20,030 bases of DNA from Tissierellaceae bacterium. Lineage in GTDB: Bacteria > Bacillota > Clostridia > Tissierellales > Tissierellaceae. Position 1 is the first letter of the stretch; every line of letters starts with the position of its first letter. Below the pieces are notes generated by a model. It worked only from the letters and a program-made list of their open reading frames with translations, was not told the origin of the DNA and ran no database searches. The stretch lies in assembly GCA_023229175.1 (NCBI GenBank), contig JALNZV010000033.1, positions 1-20,030 of the forward strand, in the 5' to 3' direction. Shown one piece after another: positions 1-7,822 of this stretch. The position numbers were made by a program, and so were the translations under genes.

Positions 1-19
1 TTAACCATTTACTCTTCAT
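1..19 (-). CDS. Possible start of a gene leaving the window (partial)
   Basis: An ATG at 19 reads MKSKWL before the window ends. It follows GGAGA at a usual ribosome-site distance. It lies beyond the putative attachment site, so it would be a flanking chromosomal gene. Six codons do not allow identification, and it could be chance. Confidence 0.3.
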
Positions 20-147
20 ATATATCTCCAACTATCCAATGTCATCTGTCAAATGCCCTATTTTAAAGGGTCAAAAAAGGGTGTTTTTTCACCGATTTTT
101 GACACTTTTTTCATCCCTAAACCACTATATGTTGTGGTCAAAGTCTA

Positions 148-228
148 TTATTCCTTGTCAGAACCACAATACGTCATCAGAATTGCTGCCTCAACGTGCG
201 GTGTCACTACTATGGGAATATGATTTGT
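148..228 (-). other. RumA-like C-terminal coding remnant, possible attachment site
   Basis: A frame different from the recombinase frame reads TPHVEAAILMTYCGSDKE and stops with TAA at 148-150. It is open back to a stop at 229-231. RumA/TrmA-type RNA uracil methyltransferases typically end with an HVE[TC]VVL[ML]-like signature, and the 3' end of rumA is a known insertion site for serine-integrase elements in Firmicutes. I infer this is the displaced 3' tail of such a gene. The HVE codons (190-198) coincide with the recombinase stop codon (191-193), the usual arrangement when an integrase gene ends at its own att site. The identification rests on a short motif only. Confidence 0.4.
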
Positions 229-1960
229 TTACATGGTTACTAGTATAGGAAGACAATTCAGCATAGTCTTTCCCTATTCTTTTATTTTTTGAACTAGCAT
301 TTTTCCTTGGTGTCTTAAATTTCCCTCCATCTAAATCATCCTTAAAGCCAGTCTTATATACAAAGGTAAGCTTATATGGATCCACCTTGCCATTTTCATC
401 AACTTCTCCAACAATTACCTTGTCTACAATACTTTCAAATACATACCTATCAAATTCTTTTAAGACTTCCTTTCTTTCAAGCATGGTTTTAAAAGTCTTC
501 ATCCTGTTTTTTATTTCATTGTTATTTTTCAAGTTATATTCCAGAGCTTCTTTTTCTTTGCTTTTCTCTGAATATTGCTTCTGTAGAGATATATATTTCT
601 CTTCATATAGTTCACTATCTATTTTTTCTTCTAATCTTAAGTCAACTAAGGAATTTTGCTTGTTTGAAATCTTAGATATTTCTCTTTCTAGTTTCTTGAT
701 ATTTTTCTCTAGTGTATTATCATTTAAAGTTGATTCTATTAATTCTAAAAACTTATTTACAATATCTTTATTGTTTGAAGTAAGCTGTCTATAGCTCTCT
801 AGAAAGGCCTTCTCTATAGCAATTTCCTCTATCCCCTTGCTATTGGGACAATATTTCTTACCTTTCTTAGTTCCTGTTACACACTGCCAGATAACCTTAT
901 TATATTGGGAGTTACTGTGCCATGTTCTTCTGGACAAATTTGAACCGCAGAATCCACATTCCAGTAGGCAAGAAAAAGCATATTTCCTACTAAACTTTTC
1001 CCTTTTTCCATCTTTTGATTGGATAGTATTTCTATTCTTAGCTCTCCTAAGTCTGATTTCCTGGGCTTTATCAAAATCATCTTCACTTATAATTGGCTCA
1101 TGATGTTCTTTTATATAAAATTTATCTTCTTCACCAAAATTATCTAGTCTTCTTTTAGTAATAGGGTCTACTGTAAAAGTTTTTCCCATTAGAAGATCCC
1201 CTTTATATTTTTCATTCTTTATAATTCCTAAGACAGTGGTTGCTGACCATTTGCTAGACCCTCTTGGTGATTTATATCCAAGGTTTTCTAGCTCCCTACC
1301 TATTACACTACCACCTGCCCCCTCTAAGTATCTCCTGAAGATATATTTTACTATTTCAGCCTCATCTTCATTTACAGATATGGTTTTACTATCCCTATCA
1401 TAATCATAACCTAGACACCCATGAAATCCAACTAATTCCCCTCTTTGCATTTTCATCTTTAATCCCTTTTTAACATTGGCTGAGATATTTTCTACCTCTT
1501 GCTGGGCTACAGAGCTAAGAATAACTAGGAGTAATTCTCCATCCATGGTTAAGGTATTGATGTTTTCTTCTTCAAAAAATACTGCTATATTCATTTCTTT
1601 TAAATGCCTTACATATTTGAGGGTATCTAAAGTATTCCTAGCGAATCTGGATATAGACTTGGTGATAATCATGTCTATATCTCCATTCATACAATCATTT
1701 ATCAGCCTTTGAAAATCTAGTCTTTTATCTACCTGGGTCCCTGTGATAGCTTCATCTGCATAGATTCCTGCCATAGTCCAATCAGAATTTTCATTTATTA
1801 AATCTGTATAGTATTTGACCTGGGAATGATAACTTTGAAGCTGATCCTCACTATCAGTACTAACCCTACAATAGGCTGCTACTCTTTTTAAATTTATCTC
1901 TGCACCATTTCTTCTACCATTTAAAAGACCTTCACCTTTTATGACTTCAACCTTCTTCAT
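191..1960 (-). CDS. Large serine recombinase (site-specific integrase)
   Basis: The 589-residue protein has a resolvase-type catalytic domain at about residues 26-165. The nucleophile is Ser34 in AAYCRVSTD, with catalytic-site arginines in ISRFARN (Arg105, Arg108). A recombinase domain follows (about 180-300), then a zinc beta-ribbon (Cys335, Cys338, Cys360, Cys371) and a charged coiled coil (about 405-490). This is the architecture of large serine integrases that insert, excise or invert DNA by a phosphoserine-linked double-strand exchange. The ATG start follows AGGTGAG. The gene is 53 bases downstream of the SHOCT-like gene and probably co-transcribed with it. The last residues (SSYTSNHVNKSYSHSSDTAR) lie on the putative att site, so the tail may depend on the integration junction. 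It is probably the integrase of the island that carries the defence operon. Confidence 0.93.
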   Translation of the reverse strand: MKKVEVIKGEGLLNGRRNGAEINLKRVAAYCRVSTDSEDQLQSYHSQVKYYTDLINENSDWTMAGIYADEAITGTQVDKRLDFQRLINDCMNGDIDMIITKSISRFARNTLDTLKYVRHLKEMNIAVFFEEENINTLTMDGELLLVILSSVAQQEVENISANVKKGLKMKMQRGELVGFHGCLGYDYDRDSKTISVNEDEAEIVKYIFRRYLEGAGGSVIGRELENLGYKSPRGSSKWSATTVLGIIKNEKYKGDLLMGKTFTVDPITKRRLDNFGEEDKFYIKEHHEPIISEDDFDKAQEIRLRRAKNRNTIQSKDGKREKFSRKYAFSCLLECGFCGSNLSRRTWHSNSQYNKVIWQCVTGTKKGKKYCPNSKGIEEIAIEKAFLESYRQLTSNNKDIVNKFLELIESTLNDNTLEKNIKKLEREISKISNKQNSLVDLRLEEKIDSELYEEKYISLQKQYSEKSKEKEALEYNLKNNNEIKNRMKTFKTMLERKEVLKEFDRYVFESIVDKVIVGEVDENGKVDPYKLTFVYKTGFKDDLDGGKFKTPRKNASSKNKRIGKDYAELSSYTSNHVNKSYSHSSDTAR

Positions 1961-2013
1961 AATCTCACCTCACTTTTGTATTTCTCTATACAGTTTTATT
2001 TTACCGCGACTAG

Positions 2014-2163
2014 TTACATTTTGCAGGTCAAATCTGAATAAATATTATATTTTTCCATAAGAAGCTTTTTAATCTTAAAATATTCTTGCTTGTTTATTAG
2101 CTTTTCACCTAATAATTGCCTGAGCATGGCAAGCTGAATGCTATATTCTAATATGTCCTCCAT
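2014..2163 (-). CDS. Small SHOCT-like protein preceding the recombinase
   Basis: A 49-codon gene starts at ATG 2163, eight bases after a near-perfect AAAGGAGGA ribosome site, and ends with TAA at 2014. The product begins MEDILEYSIQLAMLRQLLG and contains LINKQEYFKIKKLLMEKYNI, the two-helix 'L..L...GLI..EEY...K..L...Y' pattern of SHOCT domains. Such short SHOCT-like ORFs often sit directly upstream of serine recombinases on clostridial mobile elements; their role is unknown and may be an oligomerisation or recombination accessory. A possible extended -10 (TGTTATATA) lies at 2232-2240, with no clear -35. Confidence 0.75.
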   Translation of the reverse strand: MEDILEYSIQLAMLRQLLGEKLINKQEYFKIKKLLMEKYNIYSDLTCKM

Positions 2164-2529
2164 CTATTCTTCCTCCTTTAAAATTCCCACCAAGACTTTC
2201 TTTGTTTACATAGGTTTACTTAAGTCCCCTATATATAACAGTGAAAATATGACCCGCTTGATTCGCTATTTTAAAAAGTTGGGAAAGATTAAATGAAAAA
2301 TGGACACAGAGAAAGCGGCTAATCTACGCTGATATTTTCTCCATAGTGCGGTAATATAAATATATAAATCAAATACTTAGCTTAATGCTTGCTTTTAAAA
2401 TAACTTTAATAGACCAACTAAGAAAGTCAAGAGAATTTTAAAAAACAATTCCATTTTTTTAAAAACAAATGTTATTTTAAAAATAGGCACAACAAAAAGA
2501 TCCACTGAATATATGTGTAATTTTGAAAA
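2164..2529. other. Noncoding stretch between recombinase cassette and IS110 transposase
   Basis: No ORF with a convincing ribosome site is seen here. The left part holds the SHOCT-gene ribosome site (2171-2179) and a possible extended -10 (2232-2240). The right part (about 2390-2529) is very AT-rich, with A and T runs, and must contain the transposase-distal end of the IS110 element. IS110 ends lack long inverted repeats and I cannot place the boundary. Confidence 0.5.
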
Positions 2530-3810
2530 CTAAGCTGCTTGTTTGTTATTTAGACGAATCATCTTTTGATGGTCATCTGGTGTTCTTAATTCGAATGGTT
2601 TTTGATCTCTAAGAACTGCAAAAATAATTTGTACCATCTTTCTCATTACAGCACACATAACAACTTTATAGGGTTTATCTACAATTTTCTTTTCAAAATA
2701 ATCTCGCATAACAGGGTTTGGATATTCTCTGTTACGATTTGAATATACATTGGCCTTAGCTAACATATGAAGAATTGTACGAACATAAGGGGAGCCTCTT
2801 TTTGAGATCTTATTGTTTTTTCTGTTATAGCTTCCACTTTGCGATACACCTGGATCCAATCCGAAAAAAGCTACCAGCTGTTTAGGTTTAGAGAAGTTTT
2901 CAATGTTCCCTATTTCTGATAATAAAACACAGGCTGTATATTCTCCTATGCCAGGAATTGTTTGCAGGAGCTTTACATTGATTTGGAATTGCTCGTCTAC
3001 AATTGATAGTCTGGTTATTTCATCATCAATAGCCCTTAAAGCTTCTTGTAAGCTAAAAATAACAGCTATTGTAGTTTGTATAAGAATAGATGTACTAAGG
3101 TTAGAAATGCAAATTTCACTTGAGTTTCTAGCAGCTTGATAAAGCTTGTCATATTTCTTAATAGCATAAGATTCGCTTTTATGGGAGATAGTTTTGATTT
3201 GATTGATTATCTTTGCCTTATCTAACTCAGGATCTAAAATAGCTGTTACTGTTGGATATTCTGCAAGGATAGTTAAGGCTGTCTTTCCTTGTAAATCAGT
3301 GAAAACCTTTCTGAAATCAGGGAAGGATGTATCTAGAAAACCTGTTAAACGGTTGATATGCTCAACTATTTCATCAGTCAATTCTTTATGTTGGCGACAA
3401 AGTTTTTTGATACTAATAATTATATCTGCATGGGTCTCGGTTTCACTATAATTTTTAAGCCTATAGAGTAGTGCAATATTATATGCATCGGTTTTATCCG
3501 ACTTTACTTTTCTGATGTTAATATTTTTTATAGCATTACTTTGGATTGGATTAATAACAATAATTTCATAATCAAGCTTGCGAAAAAAATTAGCCAATAA
3601 TTGATGATAATGAGCTGTAGCCTCCATAATAACTACTAGCTGAGTATTATAATCTGTTTCTAACTTTTTAAAAGTTAAATCAATAGATTTCATACCCTCA
3701 TAATCATTATTGATTTTAGTATGGACAATAATTTCATTTTCTGGTGATAAAATACATATATCACTAAAAGCTTTGCTGATATCAATTCCAGCAACTAATT
3801 TGTTTGGCAT
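2530..3810 (-). CDS. IS110-family transposase (DEDD/serine recombinase)
   Basis: The 426-residue protein has a RuvC-like DEDD domain at the N-terminus: Asp10 in GIDISK, Glu63 in MEATAHYH, and Asp105/Asp108 in KSDKTDAYNIA. The C-terminal Tnp domain contains the helix-hairpin motif TIPGIGEYTACVLLSEIG (about 284-301) and then FFGLDPGVSQSGSYNRK, where Ser325 aligns with the catalytic serine of this family, followed by SKRGSPYVR. Length and motifs indicate an intact enzyme. It starts at ATG 3810 after a strong AAGGAGGT site. The family moves circular intermediates using a structured noncoding RNA that pairs with donor and target DNA. The long upstream noncoding region suggests the IS110 rather than the IS1111 group. 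Confidence 0.95.
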   Translation of the reverse strand: MPNKLVAGIDISKAFSDICILSPENEIIVHTKINNDYEGMKSIDLTFKKLETDYNTQLVVIMEATAHYHQLLANFFRKLDYEIIVINPIQSNAIKNINIRKVKSDKTDAYNIALLYRLKNYSETETHADIIISIKKLCRQHKELTDEIVEHINRLTGFLDTSFPDFRKVFTDLQGKTALTILAEYPTVTAILDPELDKAKIINQIKTISHKSESYAIKKYDKLYQAARNSSEICISNLSTSILIQTTIAVIFSLQEALRAIDDEITRLSIVDEQFQINVKLLQTIPGIGEYTACVLLSEIGNIENFSKPKQLVAFFGLDPGVSQSGSYNRKNNKISKRGSPYVRTILHMLAKANVYSNRNREYPNPVMRDYFEKKIVDKPYKVVMCAVMRKMVQIIFAVLRDQKPFELRTPDDHQKMIRLNNKQAA

Positions 3811-3888
3811 AGTTATTACCTCCTTCTATTTGGGATGCCCTATTATTCTAAAACCACACCAGGCTCACGATTTATCCAGGTAATCAGT

Positions 3889-4040
3889 AAATGAACCTAA
3901 CCAACCGAAAAGATGATAGGTGATAGAATGAGGGTGGAGTCTACTAAAAGAGTTATCCTTATAGGAACCCAGCAAGCACATAAAACAATCCCATTACATC
4001 CCTAGTACTTTCATTATACCATCGATGATTAGGTTCATTT
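3889..4040. repeat. 12-bp perfect inverted repeat enclosing 128 bases
   Basis: AAATGAACCTAA at 3889-3900 is the exact reverse complement of TTAGGTTCATTT at 4029-4040. It may close a long-range stem of the IS110 RNA or be a subterminal recombinase site. The octamer ATAGGAAC (3961-3968) also recurs inverted as GTTCCTAT at 4061-4068 and 4171-4178. Confidence 0.6.
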
Positions 4041-4065
4041 TTAGAAACATGCTTAAAGCTGTTCC

Positions 4066-4080
4066 TATACTATTAGTATA
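4066..4080. repeat. 15-bp palindrome in IS110 leader
   Basis: TATACTA-T-TAGTATA is a perfect palindrome with a one-base centre. Its AT-rich TATACT core could act as a promoter -10 or a protein site for the leader RNA. No partner -35 is clear. Confidence 0.45.
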
Positions 4081-4188
4081 TGAGCAAGCACAGTAAGTGT
4101 ACGGACACTTACGAGAAAATTGATGAAGCGAACCTTTTTAGGCTCGTTTATTTTTATCCAATTTTCTACTTGTTCCTATCGGAATGAT

Positions 4189-4205
4189 TTAGGGGACACC
4201 CCTAA
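4189..4205. repeat. Short GC-containing hairpin near the leader end
   Basis: TTAGGGG (4189-4195) and CCCCTAA (4199-4205) form a 7-bp perfect stem with a 3-base loop. It may mark the outer end of the IS110 leader. No U-tract follows on either strand, so it is not a typical terminator. Confidence 0.45.
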
Positions 4206-4286
4206 TACCCTGTTTAAAATAAAGAAAAAGCCTCCAGTTGATTTTTTAATCTATCCTAGAGACCTATATTAGCAGGAGAAAACCTG

Positions 4287-4317
4287 TATATAATTTTTCA
4301 TATTAAAAAATTGTATA
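4287..4317. terminator. AT-rich hairpin beyond the end of the defence operon (weak)
   Basis: A 12-bp AT-rich stem pairs 4287-4298 with 4306-4317 and contains one G-U or C-A position. It lies 19 bases past the last operon gene. It lacks a GC core and a long U-tract on the minus strand, so termination there is only a guess. Confidence 0.25.
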
Positions 4318-4335
4318 TTTTTTCCTCCCAAGTAT

Positions 4336-6030
4336 TTACTCCTCCGATTCTTTAAATAGATAACATAATATAGAATTGAATACATTAAGAAATAAAAAAA
4401 ATAATCTACATACTAAAATCTCATTACATTCATTATTGAATATCCCATTCCAATGGGCCAGCTTATTTCTATAATTAAAACCAATCTTTGAATCATCCGT
4501 TTGTAAAAAGTAAAACTGCAAATGTTTAATTTGATAATCCCCTAGAACCCTGCTCATTACTTTATTATTTGGATTAATATAACTACCCATTGTCCCTCTT
4601 TGACTAGAGACATACTCTTCATCTTGTTGAATATATTTATATGTTATTCTCAAAATTTTCTCAGTCAAAGCACAAATAAACATTGATAAACCATAGCTCT
4701 GGGATTGTCTATCGTATTTATCTACATTCTCAGATTCAATAAATAATTTTTCTAACATAACAAACAATAGACCCAGATCATCTAAAATATCTTCTCTATC
4801 ATAAGATAATTCATCTGTAATATAGTTAAAAGCCATATAAAATGATGAATGTAACTCATCAAATGCTTTTTTATCTCTTAAGGCCTTATAAAGAATTGTA
4901 GATCCTAGTCTCATTGATATTTCTAATCTATCCCTATGGGAGAAAGTAAAATATTCATCAGTATCTATATTCGTAGAAACATAATCAAGGATTGAAGCTT
5001 CTTCTCGTTTTGGTGGTTGATTTAATATACTATCCATATTTCCTATGCTTTTTTCATGGGTCAGTATCAGTAATTTAAGTTGCCAAGAAATATCCGACTT
5101 TAAATCTTTTATCCTCTCATCTATAAGTTCTTTTATACTATCCTGAAGTTTAGAATCTAGTTCAATCGTTAAGCCATTTTCATTAAGATGGTCTCCAAGT
5201 AACTTATCTGCCTCTTCCATATACTTCTCAAATTTATTGGCTTCTAACAGCTTTAGTTCCTGAGTGAATCTATATATACATTTTACAATATTATGGTGCC
5301 TCATTATATTGTTTTCATTAAGCTTATCTATTACCTCTTCTCCATAGTCCAGAATAATCTTAACCGCATTTTGTAGAAGGTTTTGAAAGCCCTTCCCTTT
5401 TCTTCTGGAAACTGATATTACTATCTCACATATAACTTCTAGTCTATAAATAATATTTTTCCTTAAAATATTTTCATCAAAAAATACTCTAGCAATTTTC
5501 TCGTTTTTTTCTATTATTTTCTGAAGATTTTCATAGTTGTCTATCACTATGAAAAAATGGTTCCTTATTAAATAAATAAAAACCTCTTCATCAATCCCAC
5601 TTTGAAAGCTAATAATTTTTTCAAGAGTAACTTTTCCTATGTCATAATAATCTTCTATATTCGAAAAAATTTCCTCTATATTGGTGTTAATAAATTTTAT
5701 TTGCTTTCCAAAATCAATTTTATTATAGATTCCTTCTAATCCATCAATTATGCCTCTCATTATTTCTTGATTTTTTGAACCCATAATCAAAGGTATCATT
5801 TCCTCCATATTGATTATCTTTTCCATGATAAGATAATCAACATAGTCATTAAAGTCAAATTCATCCTCATATTTTTTCTTTTTATAGTAATCCTTTAGCA
5901 CATCTTTTCCTTCAATAATGTGTTTAAGATCATGCTCTGTTCCTAAGTCATTGCTCCCATAATATTTTATATAAACATTATGACCATTTTCTTTCATACA
6001 ATTTAATATATTTCCCATAATACCACCCAT
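4336..6030 (-). CDS. Helical protein with HEPN/DUF4209-like C-terminus, candidate defence effector
   Basis: Up to 564 residues; I do not recognise the N-terminal three-quarters, which look all-helical and are rich in Lys, Ile, Asn and Glu. The C-terminal region (about 390-564) resembles DUF4209/HEPN proteins: a helix with EKILRITYKY, then GTMGSYI, then GFNYRNKLAHWNG. The segment RNKLAH fits the HEPN R-x4-6-H motif (Arg521, His526), with the polar residue directly after Arg that is typical of HEPN RNases and abortive-infection toxins. An internal ATG at 6018 (residue 5) has a better-spaced GGGTGG site and may be the true start. It is the last gene of the operon, 61 bases after the nuclease gene, with a possible promoter of its own at 6091-6099. 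An RNase or cell-suicide role is inferred. Confidence 0.8.
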   Translation of the reverse strand: MGGIMGNILNCMKENGHNVYIKYYGSNDLGTEHDLKHIIEGKDVLKDYYKKKKYEDEFDFNDYVDYLIMEKIINMEEMIPLIMGSKNQEIMRGIIDGLEGIYNKIDFGKQIKFINTNIEEIFSNIEDYYDIGKVTLEKIISFQSGIDEEVFIYLIRNHFFIVIDNYENLQKIIEKNEKIARVFFDENILRKNIIYRLEVICEIVISVSRRKGKGFQNLLQNAVKIILDYGEEVIDKLNENNIMRHHNIVKCIYRFTQELKLLEANKFEKYMEEADKLLGDHLNENGLTIELDSKLQDSIKELIDERIKDLKSDISWQLKLLILTHEKSIGNMDSILNQPPKREEASILDYVSTNIDTDEYFTFSHRDRLEISMRLGSTILYKALRDKKAFDELHSSFYMAFNYITDELSYDREDILDDLGLLFVMLEKLFIESENVDKYDRQSQSYGLSMFICALTEKILRITYKYIQQDEEYVSSQRGTMGSYINPNNKVMSRVLGDYQIKHLQFYFLQTDDSKIGFNYRNKLAHWNGIFNNECNEILVCRLFFLFLNVFNSILCYLFKESEE

Positions 6031-6090
6031 CTCTAAGATGATGTTTTTGTTAATCTAATCTTCAATATAGCTACAAGATATATCATCGTT

Positions 6091-6099
6091 ACTATACCA
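6091..6099 (-). promoter_or_regulatory. Possible internal extended -10 promoter for the HEPN-like gene
   Basis: The minus strand reads TGGTATAGT across the stop codon of the upstream nuclease gene, close to the TGGTATAAT of the main operon promoter. No good -35 is present, but extended -10 promoters can do without one. It would let the HEPN-like gene be expressed separately. Confidence 0.3.
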
Positions 6100-7768
6100 A
6101 AATGTTTTCTTCAAAAAACACTTCCACATTATACGCCTTAAATAATTCTGATAAATTAATAATATTTATAGGTAAATCGTATTTCCATTCTATAAGTTTA
6201 ATATTATTTTCTTTACATAACTTTCTTTTTCTTTTATCCCGACTTTTTGTTTCTTTTAAAGCTTCCTTACCACCGAATACATCTATTGCCTTATAATGTT
6301 GTTCTCCTTGATACTCAATAGCAATATCTATACTTGGGATAAATATATCTAAACTTTGTAAACTAAGCCAGGGGGCACGATATTGATAAATAGCGTCTGT
6401 AAAGTGTGATTGTACAAGTTTAAATAAAGAGAATTCACTTTTCCATCTAACTTTACTTTCATCATTCAGTAACGAATCCTGATATAGTTTTTGTATCTTA
6501 AAATTATATGTTTCCACTTCATTCTTAGTCAAACCTTTTGGATGTTTTATTAGATTTTTATAGCCATAAGCAGACCAATCCATCTTCGAATTATTAGGGT
6601 TCATCTTTATGTATGGACCCATTCTGGAGATTAATGAATCTACTGAAAATATTCCATATTCATAAGCCATATGTTCAACCATATCCTCATCATCCATAGT
6701 GTATTTATCCTTTAAATAATCATATATTCTTCTTAAATTATAATAATGTTCTCCAAGTTTATTACGTGAATAATATTTATACGGCTCCAAACCAAAATCT
6801 ATCACATCTATTATATCACTAATGCTATAACCAAATATCTTTAATCCTGGTATATTGTACTTTTCTATCATATAACAAGTAAATTGGATATCCTCTAATC
6901 TTTGTTTATTAAAACCTGCCACATAATTTTCTGTAACATCCAATTGTGATATATTATCTATTCTCTCCAATAAATCTGCGGTCTTAAAAAACTCCATTAA
7001 AACATGACTTCCTGCAGTTCCGTCAATAGAAAAGTAAAAATATATATTATCTTCATCTAAGATCTTTCTTTTTTCAGAATTTAAGTTTTTTGTTATTTTA
7101 TTTACTATTCCCCCTTTAGCCTGTCCACGCGAATTTGTCCATTGACGAGCATTTAAATTAAAGGTTGGATACTTGCCTAGAAATATTGTTTCTCCAGTCT
7201 TATAATTAAAAGAATAAAATTCATAGGGAAGCCTTTTTCTATTGGCCTCTCTAATATAGATTATTTCATTATCTATATTAGAAATATAATTATATCTATG
7301 AATATTTTCAATAACATATCTAGCTTCTCCATTTATAATAATTTTCAGATTGTAGGAATTAGAATCAACCTTTGGCTTTGATAACTCACTACAAATAATC
7401 ATAGTATTTTGAATGTCAGCTTCCTCATAAATATATCCATATCTTAAGATTGAATAATTATCTTCATCTTCCCCTTTATAGTAAATCAAAACATCCGTTG
7501 AAATTTCAGATAGCTCAAAAAATCCAGATTGTTTTGAATAACATCTTAAGTCTATTTTTTCATGATTTCTTTCAAATTTACCCATCATTGCAGGACCTAT
7601 CGAAAGTTTGGTAATACCACATCGCTCCAATTCCTCTCCCTTCTTTATATAAAATGATTGATATTTATATAAAGGATCCGAATGATATCCGGGATCTATA
7701 TATGCATTTTCTCTAAATTCTTTTTCTATTCTATTTATTTCCAAGTCGGTCTTTTTTATTTTCAACAT
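6092..7768 (-). CDS. Unclassified protein with C-terminal Vsr-like PD-(D/E)xK nuclease domain
   Basis: The 558-residue protein has an N-terminal part of about 450 residues that I cannot assign. The C-terminal 90 residues carry a compact nuclease fold signature: Asp474 in LDIFIPSID, then Glu485 and Gln487 in IAIEYQGEQHY, then a basic helix SRDKRKRKLC and a strand IKLIEWKY. This D-x10-ExQ plus downstream RDxxK layout is seen in Vsr-like, DUF559-like and related single-strand or mismatch nucleases. GGAGTG nine bases ahead supports the ATG at 7768. It follows the helicase gene by 54 bases and probably shares its transcript. Higher A+T and Lys/Ile/Asn content than the upstream core genes suggests separate acquisition. 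An accessory or effector nuclease of the defence operon is the best inference. Confidence 0.85.
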   Translation of the reverse strand: MLKIKKTDLEINRIEKEFRENAYIDPGYHSDPLYKYQSFYIKKGEELERCGITKLSIGPAMMGKFERNHEKIDLRCYSKQSGFFELSEISTDVLIYYKGEDEDNYSILRYGYIYEEADIQNTMIICSELSKPKVDSNSYNLKIIINGEARYVIENIHRYNYISNIDNEIIYIREANRKRLPYEFYSFNYKTGETIFLGKYPTFNLNARQWTNSRGQAKGGIVNKITKNLNSEKRKILDEDNIYFYFSIDGTAGSHVLMEFFKTADLLERIDNISQLDVTENYVAGFNKQRLEDIQFTCYMIEKYNIPGLKIFGYSISDIIDVIDFGLEPYKYYSRNKLGEHYYNLRRIYDYLKDKYTMDDEDMVEHMAYEYGIFSVDSLISRMGPYIKMNPNNSKMDWSAYGYKNLIKHPKGLTKNEVETYNFKIQKLYQDSLLNDESKVRWKSEFSLFKLVQSHFTDAIYQYRAPWLSLQSLDIFIPSIDIAIEYQGEQHYKAIDVFGGKEALKETKSRDKRKRKLCKENNIKLIEWKYDLPINIINLSELFKAYNVEVFFEENILV

Positions 7769-7822
7769 ACATAATCACTCCATCTACTCTAATTATTGAA
7801 GTTGATTTATATTCTTTTATAC

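Larger units (their letters stand above)
3840..4170 (-). ncRNA. Candidate IS110 bridge RNA region
   Basis: The transposase leader is noncoding for about 520 bases and contains several stems. A 20-base perfect hairpin lies at 4093-4112 (8-bp stem GTAAGTGT/ACACTTAC, 4-base loop). A two-part structure follows: an outer 9-bp perfect stem pairs 4114-4122 with 4159-4167, and an inner stem pairs 4129-4134 with 4141-4146. The inner stem is complete only in minus-strand RNA, where CGAGCC and GGUUCG pair with one G-U wobble; the plus-strand version has an A-C mismatch. This favours an RNA transcribed with the transposase. A perfect 12-bp inverted repeat pairs 3889-3900 with 4029-4040. The RNA ends and guide loops are not determined. 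Confidence 0.55.
2530..4210 (-). mobile_element. IS110-family insertion element (boundaries approximate)
   Basis: The element comprises the transposase gene plus a long noncoding leader on the start side that is rich in secondary structure. IS110-group elements carry a bridge RNA in the noncoding end upstream of the recombinase, which matches the position of the structure seen here. The true ends are unresolved: the distal end lies somewhere in about 2390-2529, and the leader end probably near 4170-4230. The element separates the recombinase cassette from the defence operon and may have inserted later. Confidence 0.7.

Noticed and set aside
119..140. Hairpin ACCAC-N8-GTGGT as a terminator
   Set aside because: The stem is only five base pairs and no U-tract follows on either strand.
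39..248. Plus-strand ORF at the left edge
   Set aside because: It lacks a ribosome site, reads across the putative attachment site and has no recognisable sequence pattern.
2270..2340. Possible remnant coding sequence between the SHOCT gene and IS110
   Set aside because: All frames are interrupted within a few codons and no motif is recognisable.
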